From contig JAQVUB010000168.1 in NCBI GenBank assembly GCA_028699735.1, positions 1-6,210 of the forward strand: DNA of 6,210 nt, in the 5' to 3' direction. Position numbers and translations under genes: made by a program. This DNA comes from Lentisphaeria bacterium. GTDB lineage: Bacteria > Verrucomicrobiota > Lentisphaeria > Oligosphaerales > Oligosphaeraceae. This document shows positions 5,573 to 6,210 of this stretch, piece by piece; position 1 is the stretch's first letter, and every line of letters starts with the position of its first letter. The notes under the pieces were generated by a model. That model was not told the origin of the DNA and made no database searches. It was given only the letters and a program-made list of their open reading frames with translations.

Positions 5573-6210
5573 GATGTGACGCTGGTGGATTCCGGTCGTC
5601 CGCAAGCCACTCTTGTACTGGGTGAAAAAGCCACGCGTAGTGCGCAGCTGGCTGCTTTTGAAGTGCAGCATCATATCCGGCTGATCACCGGAGCTCAACT
5701 GGATATCGTCCGAACGCCTCCCCAGGATGGCATTCGTATTTTCATCGGCAATGAAGCAGCGCAGGCGGCCGGTTTTAATGAACCGCTTCCGGAAAGTGAA
5801 CGGAGCGTGGTTCATTTTCAGGATGGCGATATCATTCTTTGCGGTACGGACAGCCCGGACTACGAGGCTGTGGATTACAAGAAACATCAGACTTTTCCGA
5901 GTTTCAAAGGGAATTATTTGGGCACGCTTTTCGCTGCCTATGATTTTCTTGAGCAGGGCTGCGGCGTTCGTTTTTACTGGCTTGATGAGAGCGGTACCAC
6001 CTTTCAAGCAAGAAAAACTCTGACCGTGCCGGAGTTCCGCCGGCGCCATACACCGCCGATGGATGCTTTCCGGGAAATCTATTATTACAACGGTGAACCA
6101 AAGGTCAGTCCCCGGGATGCCGCTCTGTGGAAATTGCGCTGGCGCATGTGCAGTTTTTTCGGACAGACCAATCACAATATGGCCAGCATTTATTTCCGCT
6201 ACTACAAGCC
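5522..6210 (+). CDS. DUF4838 domain protein, N-terminal part (runs off the window)
   Basis: A secreted glycoside-hydrolase-like protein of which 229 residues are visible, with no stop before the edge. Residues 1-17 (MKRLLLLMVLCSPLLQA) form a Sec signal peptide: two basic residues, a leucine-rich core and likely cleavage after LQA. Residues about 20-185 resemble the alpha-glucuronidase N-terminal-like (GH67N-type) domain that precedes DUF4838. Marks are the AAFEVQHHIRLITGA helix, IRIFIGNEAA, IILCGTD, and GNYLGTLFAAYDFLEQGCGVRFYW. From about residue 186 (PPMDAFREIYY) the DUF4838 region begins, reaching TNHNMASIYFRYYK at the edge. The ATG is set by AAGGAAAGGG 6 nt upstream. The gap after the preceding gene's stop is 14 nt, so both lie in one operon. 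As the intact paralogue it is the likely working enzyme; substrate and activity cannot be told from sequence. Confidence 0.92.
   Translation, partial: MKRLLLLMVLCSPLLQADVTLVDSGRPQATLVLGEKATRSAQLAAFEVQHHIRLITGAQLDIVRTPPQDGIRIFIGNEAAQAAGFNEPLPESERSVVHFQDGDIILCGTDSPDYEAVDYKKHQTFPSFKGNYLGTLFAAYDFLEQGCGVRFYWLDESGTTFQARKTLTVPEFRRRHTPPMDAFREIYYYNGEPKVSPRDAALWKLRWRMCSFFGQTNHNMASIYFRYYK
6158..6210 (+). repeat. Segment repeated in the upstream paralogue (copy 2)
   Basis: Encodes FGQTNHNMASIYFRYYK (Phe213 onward) and aligns with 3282-3334 directly after the IS right end. Here it sits in an uninterrupted reading frame, so this copy shows the ancestral arrangement. Confidence 0.85.

Noticed and set aside
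5564..6175. 203-codon open frame on the minus strand
   Set aside because: It lies antisense within the DUF4838 gene starting at 5522, which has a signal peptide, a ribosome binding site and recognisable domains. The antisense product has no recognisable motif.
1..6210. CRISPR array, tRNA, rRNA, toxin-antitoxin or defence genes
   Set aside because: I saw no regularly spaced repeats, no cloverleaf or rRNA-like sequence, and no nuclease, kinase or antitoxin motifs beyond the IS transposase.

Overview
The window looks like part of a carbohydrate-utilisation locus from a Lentisphaerota (Victivallis-like) or related PVC-group bacterium. This is an inference. It rests on a LacI-family regulator next to an FTLIELLVVIAIIAIL-type prepilin leader, and on large secreted DUF4838 glycoside-hydrolase-like proteins, a combination I associate with that group. 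No rRNA, tRNA or CRISPR was seen, so taxonomy cannot be fixed from the sequence.

Layout. On the minus strand, a complete LacI-type repressor gene (1298 to 216) is followed after 44 nt by a 35-codon prepilin-like fragment (171 to 64) with its own good ribosome binding site. Just upstream of lacI is a perfect 22-bp palindrome (1331-1352) centred on AACGTT, a textbook LacI-family operator. Next is 343 nt without a convincing gene (1353-1695), holding a terminator-like hairpin, a short CACGGAA repeat and a 14-bp-arm inverted repeat. An intact IS4-family insertion sequence (about 1696-3280) follows, bounded by 17-bp terminal inverted repeats and encoding a 415-residue DDE transposase. On the plus strand, right of the IS, is the 3' part of a DUF4838 gene (open to 5507). 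After 14 nt comes a second, paralogous DUF4838 gene (from 5522) that runs off the window.

The main result is that the first DUF4838 gene has lost its 5' end to the IS. Its apparent start (3303) lies inside a TNHNM motif that is residues 216-220 of the downstream paralogue. Homology to the paralogue begins exactly at the outer edge of the right inverted repeat. The missing roughly 219 codons, including the export signal, are not on the left side of the IS, and no target-site duplication is visible. This suggests insertion plus deletion, or recombination between IS copies, rather than simple insertion.

Working model (inference): the LacI protein once controlled the divergent glycoside-hydrolase-like operon through the palindrome. 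The IS event removed the first gene's promoter and N-terminus and may have separated the operator from its targets. The second gene probably now depends on IS-derived or read-through transcription. I found no sign of a novel defence or other undescribed system; what stands out is the rearranged operon.
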